Source of the DNA: Candidatus Nanohaloarchaea archaeon
GTDB taxonomy: Archaea > EX4484-52 > GLR71
NCBI GenBank assembly: GCA_030671745.1
Contig: DAOVHT010000015.1
Span: 1-16,140, forward strand
Direction: 5' to 3'
DNA length: 16,140 nt
The notes under the pieces were generated by a model. The model was not told the DNA's origin. It did no database searches and saw only the letters and a list, made by a program, of their open reading frames with translations. Shown one piece after another: positions 6,997-13,777 of this stretch (its first letter is position 1; each line of letters opens with the position of its first letter). The translations under genes and the position numbers were made by a program.

Positions 6997-7767
6997 ATGG
7001 CTGAAGTTAAGATTTCAATAAAGAATGATTCTGGTGAAACTTTATCTGGATTGAAAGCAATACCTACTGCTAAAAAAGACAAATATCCAGCTATTGTCCT
7101 TGTGCATGGTTTCGGTGTAACTAAAGAGGAATATGGTCTTTTTGATATAATCTCTAAAAAACTTGCATCCTCCGGTTTCTTGGTCTATAGGTTTGATTTT
7201 TCCGGTTGCGGTGGAAGTGAAGGTGATTTCATTAATACAACCATTACTAAACAGAAAGATGAGCTTTCAAAAATTATTGATTCTGTCAGATCTGATCCTG
7301 ATGTGGATGCTGATAATGTGGGTATCATTGCGCAATCTTTTGGCACTTCGGTTACTGTGGCGCTCAATCCTGATGTCAAAGCTATCGTTTTTACTGGGTC
7401 AATATCACATCCTAAAAATATCATATCAAACATATTTGAGATTTCGGGAAATGGGTATAATCCTTTAGGTATTTCAGAAATGAAACGGTCTGATGGGTCT
7501 GTTACACGCATTGATTCTAGATTCTGGGATGATCTGGATAATTATGATCTGCCTAGCTTGATAGGTAAAAGCAAATGTCCTTTCCTGTTCTTAAACGGTT
7601 CTGAAGATGATAAAGTGCCGGTCTCTGAAACTGATGATTATTTTTCAAATGTGAGTGGGATTAAGGAAAGGATTATTGTTAATGGTGGTAATCACAACCT
7701 TTATCCAAAAAGAGAAGATGCAGCTAAGTTGATTGCTGATTGGTTTAAAAAAATAATTGTATTTTAA
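6997..7767 (+). CDS. Alpha/beta-hydrolase (serine hydrolase/esterase-like)
   Basis: A probable cytosolic serine hydrolase of 256 residues; substrate unknown. The oxyanion-hole motif VLVHGFG is at 34-40, the nucleophile elbow AQSFG has Ser114, a probable acid is at Asp204/205 in GSEDDKVP, and the catalytic His233 is in GGNHN, in the family order. The elbow has Ala in place of the first Gly of GxSxG, which is common. RFDFSGCGGSEG (65-76) resembles the DxxGxGxS turn of the peptidase S9/acyl-esterase-like branch. There is no signal peptide. An in-frame upstream ATG (6859) would extend it by 46 residues into hypC on the other strand; the TATA box and normal fold boundaries favour 6997. It is divergent from hypCDE and converges on the phosphorylase gene with only 6 bases between stop codons. 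There is no evident functional tie to hydrogenase maturation. Confidence 0.9.
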   Translation: MAEVKISIKNDSGETLSGLKAIPTAKKDKYPAIVLVHGFGVTKEEYGLFDIISKKLASSGFLVYRFDFSGCGGSEGDFINTTITKQKDELSKIIDSVRSDPDVDADNVGIIAQSFGTSVTVALNPDVKAIVFTGSISHPKNIISNIFEISGNGYNPLGISEMKRSDGSVTRIDSRFWDDLDNYDLPSLIGKSKCPFLFLNGSEDDKVPVSETDDYFSNVSGIKERIIVNGGNHNLYPKREDAAKLIADWFKKIIVF

Positions 7768-7773
7768 TTATTT

Positions 7774-9477
7774 TTACCTGAAATATGCATTGAGAACATA
7801 TTGATGGATCATCCTGTGCGTATTGAAGAATGATGCATTGAAGGCGATTGAATGTTTCATTATGTTGGTCCAGGCTTTCCTGTCTTTGTAGTATTTAGGC
7901 AGTATCTGATGTTCCAGTTTGTCATACAGGTCTTTTGCGTCGTCGCATCTTGAATTGTCTGGGTTCTTGTCACCGATGGACCAGCCTGTTATGTCTTCCA
8001 GATGTCCTTCAAGCCACCAACCGTCTGGGATGCTCAGGTTCGGTATGCCGTTATGGCAGGCTTTCATGCCGGATGTTCCTGATGCCTCAAGAGGGCGGAG
8101 TGGTGTGTTTAACCAGATGTCTACTCCTGAAACCATCTTTTTTGCAATCTCTATATCATAATTTTCTAGATATACGCATCTTATCTTACCTTTTAAGTCT
8201 TCCATGTCTTTGAATATGTTTCTTATCAGGTCTTTTCCGGCACCATCATTCGGGTGCGCTTTACCGCCGTATATGATCTGTATCTCTCCTACATCTTTCG
8301 CTATCTTTTTGAGTCTCTCTATGCTTGAGAACAGAAGGTCTGCGCGTTTGTAGGCTGTGCTTCGTCTTGCGAAACCTATAGTGAACACTTCCGGTTTCAT
8401 CTCTGTGCCGGTAGTTTTCTTTATGTAATCAAAAAGGTCTTTTTTTGCTTTGATGTGTGCGTTCCAGATGTCATCGCCGGGTATGTTCAATGCGTATCGT
8501 AATGTGAATGAATCATTTTTCCAGCCGGGGATATATTTATCGTAAAGTCTGCTGAAATGTTTAGAGGTCCATGTGACTGAATGCACACCGTTTGTGATTG
8601 AATCTATCAGGTACCCGGGAAACATGTCTCTTGATACTTCTCCGTGCTTTTTTGCGACACCGTTTATGTACTGGCTGTTGTCAAGAGCCAGATATGTCAT
8701 GTTAAGTTTTCCGTTGTGGCATTTAGTCTCAAGTTCATTGAAGGGTATTATGTCGCCTACTACTTCTTTTACAAGATTGAAATCATATTGGTCGTGGCCT
8801 GCGGGAACCGGTGTGTGCGTTGTGAATACGCATCTTTCTCTTATGCAGTTCTTGTTCTTCAGGTTCAGCATTTCTGAGTTTATGCTGTTCTTTCTCAGGA
8901 GCTCAAGTACGAGTAGGCTTGAATGACCTTCATTCATGTGGTATTTCTGTATGTTCCTGTAACCCAGGTTTTCGATTGTCCTTATTCCGCCGATCCCTAA
9001 GACAATCTCTTGCTGGAGTCTGTATCTCTGGTCTCCGCCGTAAAGATGGTGGGTTATGCGTCTGTCTGCTTCATTGTTCTCTTCAAGGTCTGTGTCTAGG
9101 TATATCAGGGGGACACTGTAGTCATCTGCACCTTTTACGTCATATTGCCATGCAGCTATATGGACCTGTCTACCTTCTATGTTGACGGTTATGGTCTTAT
9201 CCAATCTCTTAAGAAAATCTTCGGGTTTCCATTCTACACCCTGTTCGGTCTGGTTACCTTGTGCATCCAGTTTCTGTTGGAAATATCCTTTTCGATATAA
9301 TAAAGTTATTGCGACTACGGGTACATTCAGGTCTGCACAGCTTTTTATCGTGTCTCCTGCGAGAATTCCAAGACCGCCGCTATATGTTGGGATTTTTTCG
9401 TCAATGCCAATCTCCATGCTGAAATAGGCTATTGATCTTCTGTCTTTTCTTGTGGTCTTTGAATTGAAACGTTCCAT
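7774..9477 (-). CDS. glgP: Alpha-glucan (glycogen/maltodextrin) phosphorylase, short GT35 form
   Basis: Releases glucose-1-phosphate from alpha-1,4-glucan using phosphate and pyridoxal phosphate. The protein has 567 residues, the short form found in many bacteria and archaea, versus about 800 or more for classical enzymes. Visible family blocks are IAYFSMEIGIDEKIPTYSGG near 16-35 (glycan-binding region), YHMNEGHSS at 179-187, FTTHTPVPAGHDQY at 218-231, TNGVHSVTW at 295-303, GFARRSTAYKRADL at 368-381 (phosphate contacts), and EASGTSGMKACHNG at 464-477, where Lys472 is the PLP Schiff-base Lys. SIPDGWWLEG follows at 483-492. The start at 9477 has a weak AGGT-type site and a TATA box 36 bases upstream. 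It is monocistronic. It suggests storage polysaccharide use, although no glycogen synthase is in view. Confidence 0.96.
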   Translation of the reverse strand: MERFNSKTTRKDRRSIAYFSMEIGIDEKIPTYSGGLGILAGDTIKSCADLNVPVVAITLLYRKGYFQQKLDAQGNQTEQGVEWKPEDFLKRLDKTITVNIEGRQVHIAAWQYDVKGADDYSVPLIYLDTDLEENNEADRRITHHLYGGDQRYRLQQEIVLGIGGIRTIENLGYRNIQKYHMNEGHSSLLVLELLRKNSINSEMLNLKNKNCIRERCVFTTHTPVPAGHDQYDFNLVKEVVGDIIPFNELETKCHNGKLNMTYLALDNSQYINGVAKKHGEVSRDMFPGYLIDSITNGVHSVTWTSKHFSRLYDKYIPGWKNDSFTLRYALNIPGDDIWNAHIKAKKDLFDYIKKTTGTEMKPEVFTIGFARRSTAYKRADLLFSSIERLKKIAKDVGEIQIIYGGKAHPNDGAGKDLIRNIFKDMEDLKGKIRCVYLENYDIEIAKKMVSGVDIWLNTPLRPLEASGTSGMKACHNGIPNLSIPDGWWLEGHLEDITGWSIGDKNPDNSRCDDAKDLYDKLEHQILPKYYKDRKAWTNIMKHSIAFNASFFNTHRMIHQYVLNAYFR

Positions 9478-9509
9478 ATCTGTTACCTAATGATAAGATG
9501 TCATCAGGG

Positions 9510-9517
9510 TATATAAA
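9510..9517 (-). promoter_or_regulatory. TATA box of the phosphorylase gene
   Basis: On the minus strand TTTATATA is centred about 36 bases upstream of ATG 9477. The expected leader is about 10 bases and contains AGGTAAC, a weak ribosome-binding match. This gene is therefore slightly less leaderless than its neighbours. Confidence 0.55.
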
Positions 9518-9548
9518 TGAGTTTCTGTTTTTTTAGGTGTTGGGAATG

Positions 9549-9555
9549 AAAAAAA
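9549..9555 (-). terminator. Oligo-T terminator after the two-gene orphan cassette
   Basis: Seven consecutive T residues on the minus strand, about 30 bases after the stop codon of the 100-residue gene, with further T-rich sequence before them. This is typical of archaeal intrinsic termination. Confidence 0.45.
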
Positions 9556-9585
9556 GAATTGGTTAAAGATTTAAAAATTAAAGAA

Positions 9586-9888
9586 TTAGTTAAATTGTGC
9601 TTTTTCTATATATTTTGCTTCTTCAGTTGCAGTTAGAGGTGTTTTCAATCTTAATATTTTACCAATCTCTAAATCACCATCTGTTTTTGTTATAGGTACG
9701 AGATAGGCATATCCTGAAAATAATGGTGGATGTTCATCTAGGCTTGCTAATTCAAGGATATAAACACTTTCAGTAGGATCGGATTTATTATCATCTACTT
9801 CTTCTTTTATACCTATCCATCCTTTTATTTCTCTGTCTATTGGTTCTAAGTACTCAGTTATCATTGAATTGATCTGTTCTATATCCAT
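9586..9888 (-). CDS. Hypothetical acidic protein, 100 residues (second gene of orphan cassette)
   Basis: Not recognised. It is a small soluble protein with no membrane segment, signal peptide or Cys. The N-terminal third is a predicted helix (MDIEQINSMITEYLEPIDREI), followed by a likely beta-rich core (SVYILELASL, FSGYAYLVPITKT, IGKILRLKTPL) and a C-terminal helix (ATEEAKYIEKA). The start is well supported: ATG 9888 lies 2 bases after the upstream gene's stop, with GGTGAC seven bases before it inside that gene. The two genes are thus almost certainly one transcript, and the products may act together. It is AT rich compared with the phosphorylase next door. An oligo-T terminator follows. No function is proposed. 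Confidence 0.78.
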   Translation of the reverse strand: MDIEQINSMITEYLEPIDREIKGWIGIKEEVDDNKSDPTESVYILELASLDEHPPLFSGYAYLVPITKTDGDLEIGKILRLKTPLTATEEAKYIEKAQFN

Positions 9889-9890
9889 AA

Positions 9891-10232
9891 TTACGTCACC
9901 AATATTGAAGTGTGTTCATCTACTGGTATGTAACTCTCTGTATTCGATTGATGTATTGGTCTATTTTCCATAATTTCAGTATTTGGATCTACACCACCAT
10001 ATTTTTCATCTATTGTTGCTTTAATTGCACTTGCAACAAGGGAGGGAACATAATGTTCTGATGGTATCTGATTTGCGGGTATTCTTTCATATCCTCGAAC
10101 CGTTAAAACATCATCATCTACTTTTTTTGGATATCCTAGACCAAAACCGGTATCATAACTTTCATCATTTATATCATTATCCATATCATTATCCATATCA
10201 TTATCCATATCATTATCCATATCATTAATCAT
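9891..10232 (-). CDS. Hypothetical protein with N-terminal Asp-Asn-Asp-Met repeats, 113 residues
   Basis: Not recognised. Residues 1-22 are a low-complexity acidic tract, about four tandem copies of the tetrapeptide M-D-N-D (MINDMDNDMDND..., then INDESYD), encoded by a 12-bp DNA repeat. The remainder (about 23-113) is soluble and ordered-looking with no membrane helix or Cys, including LTVRGYERIPANQIPSEHY and VPSLVASAIKATIDEKYGG. The Asp/Asn spacing could in principle bind divalent metal, but there is no EF-hand or other known loop. The start at 10232 has GAGGTG eight bases upstream. Shorter in-frame Met starts exist at each repeat unit, so the true N-terminus is not certain. It is the first gene of a two-gene operon with the 100-residue protein. 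Function unknown. Confidence 0.72.
   Translation of the reverse strand: MINDMDNDMDNDMDNDMDNDINDESYDTGFGLGYPKKVDDDVLTVRGYERIPANQIPSEHYVPSLVASAIKATIDEKYGGVDPNTEIMENRPIHQSNTESYIPVDEHTSILVT
9896..9900 (-). promoter_or_regulatory. Ribosome binding site of the 100-residue gene
   Basis: GGTGA on the minus strand, 7 bases before ATG 9888 and lying inside the last codons of the upstream gene. It supports coupled expression of the two orphan genes. Confidence 0.65.
10171..10230 (-). repeat. 12-bp in-frame tandem repeat, four perfect copies plus one diverged
   Basis: The plus-strand unit ATATCATTATCC occurs perfectly at 10171-10182, 10183-10194, 10195-10206 and 10207-10218. A fifth copy with two mismatches is at 10219-10230, and a decayed half unit continues to about 10238. 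The unit length is a multiple of three, so on the minus strand it encodes the repeated Asp-Asn-Asp-Met tract right at the protein N-terminus. Copy number is likely to vary by slippage. Confidence 0.95.
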
Positions 10233-10240
10233 ATCATTTG

Positions 10241-10246
10241 CACCTC
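10241..10246 (-). promoter_or_regulatory. Ribosome binding site of the repeat-protein gene
   Basis: GAGGTG on the minus strand, 8 bases before ATG 10232. Together with TATA-like elements further up (minus TATATAAT near 10277-10284, or palindromic TTTATAAA at 10295-10302), this indicates a leadered mRNA, unlike most genes here. Confidence 0.55.
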
Positions 10247-10332
10247 GAATATATTTACTCTTTGTGAGTAGTTGTAATTATATAGTAGTGATAGTTTATA
10301 AAGCTTTCGCTTTTCGGCTTTCATCTCGGTTC

Positions 10333-10339
10333 TTATATA
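10333..10339 (+). promoter_or_regulatory. TATA box of the rhomboid gene
   Basis: TTATATA is centred 25 bases before ATG 10361 in the 128-bp divergent intergenic region. The predicted mRNA is leaderless, and no Shine-Dalgarno site is seen. Confidence 0.55.
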
Positions 10340-10360
10340 GTTTCAGATGTAAAATACGGT

Positions 10361-11011
10361 ATGGCTGAGGGTAAAAAAAGTTTTAAGAATTATGCGATCA
10401 TACTTATTTTCATCAATACAGTCATACTTATACTGGAAGCGCTTTTTCCGGTCATCGTCGAGATGTTCGGGCTTTACCCGCCTAACTTCATAGCTGAACC
10501 ATGGATCATTGTGACCTCGATGTTTCTCCATTCCGGGTTTGAGCACTTGCTGTACAATATGTTTGCGCTGGGACTTTTCGGTATAGTCCTTGAAAGGATA
10601 ATCGGGTCTGAAAAGTTTCTTATCGGTTATATCTTGTCCGGGCTCTTTGCAGGATTGGCGACAATATTGATGTATCCTTTAAGTGTGTCTATCGGTGCAA
10701 GCGGGGCCATATACGGGATAATAGGCATCCTTTCCGTGCTTCGTCCAAGGATGATGATATATATTGCTGTGCCTCTTCCTATGCTGTTTTATGCAGTCAT
10801 TTATGTGTTCTTTGATGTCGTGGGCATAATCACGGGTGTCAATCCTGATAATATCGCTTATGGTGCGCATGTGGCCGGGTTTATCGGCGGGGTCATTTTC
10901 GGTTTCAGGATAAAGGATCAATTTAAGGAAGAGAAAGAGATAAAGGCTGAGATCTCTCGCGAATTTGACGATGAAGAGTTGGATCGGTGGGAAGAAGAGT
11001 ATATGAAATGA
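10361..11011 (+). CDS. Rhomboid-family intramembrane serine protease
   Basis: Cleaves membrane proteins within or near the bilayer. The 216-residue protein has about six hydrophobic helices (first at 11-31). The rhomboid signature is complete: TSMFLHSGFEHLLYNM with His62 and Asn66 (oxyanion helpers, corresponding to GlpG His150/Asn154), the nucleophile Ser114 in SIGASGAIYG, and the general base His170 in GAHVAGFIGG. The last 30 residues are cytosolic and highly charged (KEEKEIKAEI... EEEYMK). Most rhomboids of this length have the basic 6-TM core with no extra domain, as here. It is monocistronic from its own TATA box, followed by a separately promoted kinase-like gene. Substrates cannot be inferred from context; another intramembrane protease (M50) lies about 3.6 kb downstream. 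Confidence 0.95.
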   Translation: MAEGKKSFKNYAIILIFINTVILILEALFPVIVEMFGLYPPNFIAEPWIIVTSMFLHSGFEHLLYNMFALGLFGIVLERIIGSEKFLIGYILSGLFAGLATILMYPLSVSIGASGAIYGIIGILSVLRPRMMIYIAVPLPMLFYAVIYVFFDVVGIITGVNPDNIAYGAHVAGFIGGVIFGFRIKDQFKEEKEIKAEISREFDDEELDRWEEEYMK

Positions 11012-11025
11012 TGAAAAAAGAAGGG

Positions 11026-11034
11026 TTTTTAAAG
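11026..11034 (+). promoter_or_regulatory. TATA box of the kinase-like gene
   Basis: TTTTTAAAG is centred about 27 bases before ATG 11057. It also follows the rhomboid stop by 15 bases, and its T run could end the rhomboid transcript. Leaderless initiation is expected. Confidence 0.45.
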
Positions 11035-11056
11035 TTAAATCGTATTTATTTCTAGG

Positions 11057-11833
11057 ATGTCATTTATGGAATCTGTGGATTATGTTCTTGAGAATATGAT
11101 TAAATATGCATTTTTTAAAAAAAATGGTAGTGAACATTCATCGTTTTCATTGTTATATCCCGATATTGAATGTATAAATATTTCTGAGTTAAAAAGAATA
11201 AGGTCTCTTGGTAATGGTACTTCTTATGATGTGACTTGTGTTGAATATAATGGTAAAGAATATGCATTTAAACAGATACAAAAAGATGAATTTATTGAAG
11301 AAAATGCAGTACATCATATTTTTTGTTCTATATTGGGTCTACAAAAAGGTAAGGATATATTTCCGGAATTATTTCCGGATGTAAAAGGGTTTGTTGTTTC
11401 AGATAAACATTCCGAATTGACAAGAGATAATTTATCCTATGAAGGATTGCTTGTAGAATATTTTGGAAATAATTATAAACTATTATCTTATTATTATGAT
11501 TTTTTAAATGATGATACAATAAATCAGATTGAAGAGGTTGTGAGAACCATGCAAAATAATTGGGTGTGGTGTGATGCTAAAGCAGATAATATCTTAATTG
11601 ATGCTAATCAAAATATTAAATTTATAGACAGTAGTTTTGAACAACCTCTTATAACTGATTATAAAGATGAGTGGCATAATATTAAAAAAATAAAACTTAA
11701 AATGACAGAATTTCCTTCTTTTATGGATATTGAAAAAGAATGGTTAAAACAAATTATTCAGACTTATAAAACGGTACTTAAGTGTTCTTTTGATGACGAT
11801 ACATGGTGGTTTAAGGATATTATTGATAAATAA
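11057..11833 (+). CDS. Protein-kinase-like fold protein (divergent), 258 residues
   Basis: A probable phosphotransferase or pseudokinase of the protein-kinase-like superfamily; substrate unknown. In order: a Gly-rich loop, SLGNGTSYDV, at 50-59; the beta3 Lys72 in YAFKQI; possible alpha-C Glu81/82; a catalytic loop WCDAKADNILI with Asp173, Lys175 and Asn178 (compare HxDxxxxN of kinases and DxK/HxxN of small-molecule kinases); and KFIDSSF with Asp191 at the DFG metal position. All core catalytic residues are present, so activity is plausible. The C-lobe after the DFG equivalent is only about 65 residues, much shorter than in Ser/Thr kinases, and the first 45 residues are an extra helix. It is strongly AT rich relative to the rhomboid and glycosyltransferase genes beside it, suggesting a different history. 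The start could also be Met4 (11066). It converges on the GT-C gene with 11 bases between. Confidence 0.75.
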   Translation: MSFMESVDYVLENMIKYAFFKKNGSEHSSFSLLYPDIECINISELKRIRSLGNGTSYDVTCVEYNGKEYAFKQIQKDEFIEENAVHHIFCSILGLQKGKDIFPELFPDVKGFVVSDKHSELTRDNLSYEGLLVEYFGNNYKLLSYYYDFLNDDTINQIEEVVRTMQNNWVWCDAKADNILIDANQNIKFIDSSFEQPLITDYKDEWHNIKKIKLKMTEFPSFMDIEKEWLKQIIQTYKTVLKCSFDDDTWWFKDIIDK

Positions 11834-11844
11834 TTTTTTGAGGG

Positions 11845-13422
11845 TTAGGCACCTGTCCATCTGTTCTCGTCCAGTCTGAATCCGTTCATGTTTATCAGGT
11901 TGCAGGATCTCTCAAGCAATGGTTTCCTGCCGAAAAGTATGATGCATGGATTCGTGTTTATGTGTGTGCCCTGCATCCTGTATATTATATCGTCTAGTTT
12001 TTCGAGATATGAGCTGTCTACAACTTCTTGCGGTAGGCATGCATTTTTTTCTCCGAGGATGATGTATTCTTTGGTCTTATGGATTGTCGGTAACAAATCC
12101 ATGAATTCTTTGTCTCGTACATATTCGGGTTCGCCTACCGAATAGAACATTATCATGATCTCTCCTCTGTCAAGTTCGTCCTCAACAAATTGCTGCCGTG
12201 GGAAATCGTTTGAGGTCTGGCCGAGATAGTTCATAAGTACCCAGGCATTGGACATGATGGAACAGTTTTCAAGACCTTTGTCTTTCAGGATGCCTATTGA
12301 ATCTAAGTATCTGTCAGGAGTGTCATAATAGGGTGTTAACGGTCTTATGGGTAATTGTTCAACCTTTACGATCTCTGAGCCCAGGATTGCTGAAAATGAT
12401 AATAAGAACATGATGATCGCTACAGTCGTTATCGGTCTTTTTATCTTATCCGCCAGATATCTTATCCCGATATATGAATAGTATATTGCAGGAAGTGTGA
12501 GTGTGAAGAGGTATCTTGAATCCTTGATCGGTATGTTTGAGTATGAAATTACTGCAAATACCAATACTGCAAACATTATCAGCTCTGCCTTTTTATCATC
12601 AAAGGTTGATCTTATGCCAGTGATTATGCTGTTTCTTTTGCTATAGATGTATTTAGTGAAATTGTATATCTCAATTCCTAGTCCCAGTATGAAAAATGGT
12701 GCGAATATGTTAAGTACAATCAGGAAATGTACAGGTTCGACAGGGCGTATGAGATATTCCCTGTAAAGGATGTTGTTCGCGTACTGGTCGGCTATGCTCG
12801 TGAAGAAATTACCCCATTTCAGGTAGTTGTAGATGAACCAGATACCTAATGGTGTCCCGAATAATATGAAAGCCTTTGTGATCTTTTTTACATTTCCAAT
12901 AATGAAAAGTAATGGGAATAGTGCAAGGCCCGTGTACCTTGAAAGTGCGCTCAGTCCAAGATATAATCCAGAAATGGATTTCTGTCTTATCAGCATTGCG
13001 ATTGACAGTTCAAGGAATGCGATCGATAAGAGTTCTGTGCCATTGTAAAGGCCGTTGACTAAGATGTAAGGTGTCAGGCTAAGTGCATAGAATGCGACCT
13101 TATCAAAGTTAAGCGAGTCTGCAAGTCTCTGGCTGGAGTGCATGAAAAGTGCTGAGGCAAGGATGATGTATACGAATTCTGCCATCCTGAAACCAAATAT
13201 GCTCAATAGGCCTAGCAAGAAGGGCATCAAAGGTGGTCTTAATGGTTCAAAGTAACTTCCATCTGAGAATAAGTATCTTGCATTCTCTACATAGGATGAG
13301 AAATCCCAGGAAAGTGAGATATAATGCTGGAACAGAAAATATGCGGTCGCCAATGTGAAAATTATCAATATCTTTTTATCCGGCAGTCCTATATCTTTGA
13401 TTTTTGATTGTATTTTTGACAT
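11845..13422 (-). CDS. GT-C-type integral membrane glycosyltransferase (ArnT/PMT-like)
   Basis: Likely transfers a sugar from a dolichyl/polyprenyl-phosphate carrier to an acceptor on the outer face of the membrane. The protein has 525 residues with about ten or eleven hydrophobic segments between 18 and 350. A soluble C-terminal domain of about 175 residues, presumably extracytoplasmic, contains several Cys. GT-C features are Asp40 in the first outer loop (SWDFSSYVENARYLF), followed by FEPLRPPLMPFLLGLLS as in the ArnT/PMT_2 families, and the late motif IKDSRYLFTLTLPA at 299-312. Exact family and acceptor are not determined. The start at 13422 has GGTG in AGGTGCACCT just upstream. It is the last gene of the GT2/SMR/GT-C operon, 10 bases after the SMR gene stop, and its position strongly suggests it uses the lipid-sugar made by the GT2. 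Confidence 0.87.
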   Translation of the reverse strand: MSKIQSKIKDIGLPDKKILIIFTLATAYFLFQHYISLSWDFSSYVENARYLFSDGSYFEPLRPPLMPFLLGLLSIFGFRMAEFVYIILASALFMHSSQRLADSLNFDKVAFYALSLTPYILVNGLYNGTELLSIAFLELSIAMLIRQKSISGLYLGLSALSRYTGLALFPLLFIIGNVKKITKAFILFGTPLGIWFIYNYLKWGNFFTSIADQYANNILYREYLIRPVEPVHFLIVLNIFAPFFILGLGIEIYNFTKYIYSKRNSIITGIRSTFDDKKAELIMFAVLVFAVISYSNIPIKDSRYLFTLTLPAIYYSYIGIRYLADKIKRPITTVAIIMFLLSFSAILGSEIVKVEQLPIRPLTPYYDTPDRYLDSIGILKDKGLENCSIMSNAWVLMNYLGQTSNDFPRQQFVEDELDRGEIMIMFYSVGEPEYVRDKEFMDLLPTIHKTKEYIILGEKNACLPQEVVDSSYLEKLDDIIYRMQGTHINTNPCIILFGRKPLLERSCNLINMNGFRLDENRWTGA

Positions 13423-13432
13423 AGGTGCACCT
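13423..13432 (-). promoter_or_regulatory. Palindromic ribosome binding site of the GT-C gene
   Basis: AGGTGCACCT fills the 10-base gap between the SMR stop and the GT-C ATG. It contains the GGTG core five bases before the start codon. The decamer is a perfect palindrome, but too short to form a stable hairpin. Confidence 0.55.
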
Positions 13433-13777
13433 TTATCGGGTTATGATCCCTATCCCTGCGATAATCAGGATCAATCCTGCCCATTTAAATGTAGGAAACG
13501 TTTCACCTAAGAATGTTTTTGAGAAAAGTGTGACCCATATGTAACTTGTGGCTATAATCGGGTAAAGGATTGATAAGTTGCCAAACTTAAGAGCCACTAC
13601 GAAAAGTACTGTCGCTAAACCATAAAAGAATAGACCTATCATCAATTTGTAATTGAAGAGCCAGGATACTATGTTTGCGTTTATGTCTTCAGATGCTAAT
13701 TTGAAAAAGATCTGACCTGTCGCTCCAAGAAGTGCGCAGAATGCGACCAATAAATAAATCATAAGTTTAGTCTCCAT
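13433..13777 (-). CDS. Small 4-TM SMR/EamA-family membrane protein, probable lipid-linked sugar flippase
   Basis: The 114-residue protein has four hydrophobic segments (about 5-25, 42-63, 68-88, 95-113), the layout of SMR and ArnE/ArnF-type half-EamA proteins. Family-like features are the TM1 GATGQIFFKLA and TM3 LSILYPIIATSYIWV followed by LGE, which occur in both EamA and SMR members. Some relatives export drugs, while ArnE/F relatives flip undecaprenyl-phosphate-aminoarabinose. Its place between a lipid-phosphate sugar synthase and a GT-C transferase favours flipping a dolichyl-phosphate-sugar, which is inference from context. It overlaps the end of the GT2 gene by 11 bases and has GAGGAT seven bases before its ATG, so it is translationally coupled. 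It lacks the central conserved Glu of EmrE-type TM1, consistent with a non-drug role. Confidence 0.85.
   Translation of the reverse strand: METKLMIYLLVAFCALLGATGQIFFKLASEDINANIVSWLFNYKLMIGLFFYGLATVLFVVALKFGNLSILYPIIATSYIWVTLFSKTFLGETFPTFKWAGLILIIAGIGIITR

Noticed and set aside
6915..7082. 56-codon N-terminal extension of hypC containing a hydrophobic stretch
   Set aside because: HypC must begin with Met-Cys at the very N-terminus, and the extension overlaps the divergent hydrolase coding region.
9490..9520. Possible C/D box RNA on the minus strand (CTGATGACATC)
   Set aside because: There is a C-box-like TGATGA but no matching D box, C' or D' boxes at usable spacing, and the stretch doubles as the phosphorylase promoter.
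10025..10228. Plus-strand frame ending in repeated His-Tyr-Pro-Tyr
   Set aside because: It is the opposite-strand reading of the 12-bp tandem repeat. The minus-strand gene has a ribosome binding site and a coupled partner; this frame has neither.
10171..10238. Possible CRISPR or origin-like iterons
   Set aside because: The units are contiguous 12-mers without spacers, lie in a coding frame, and have no cas, Orc1/Cdc6 or Rep gene nearby.
10233..10360. Possible tRNA or small RNA gene in the largest intergenic gap
   Set aside because: No cloverleaf arms or TTC-type loop could be found. The gap is fully explained by two divergent promoters and a ribosome binding site.
12833..13048. Plus-strand open frame inside the GT-C gene
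   Set aside because: Antisense shadow with no motif, promoter or ribosome binding site.
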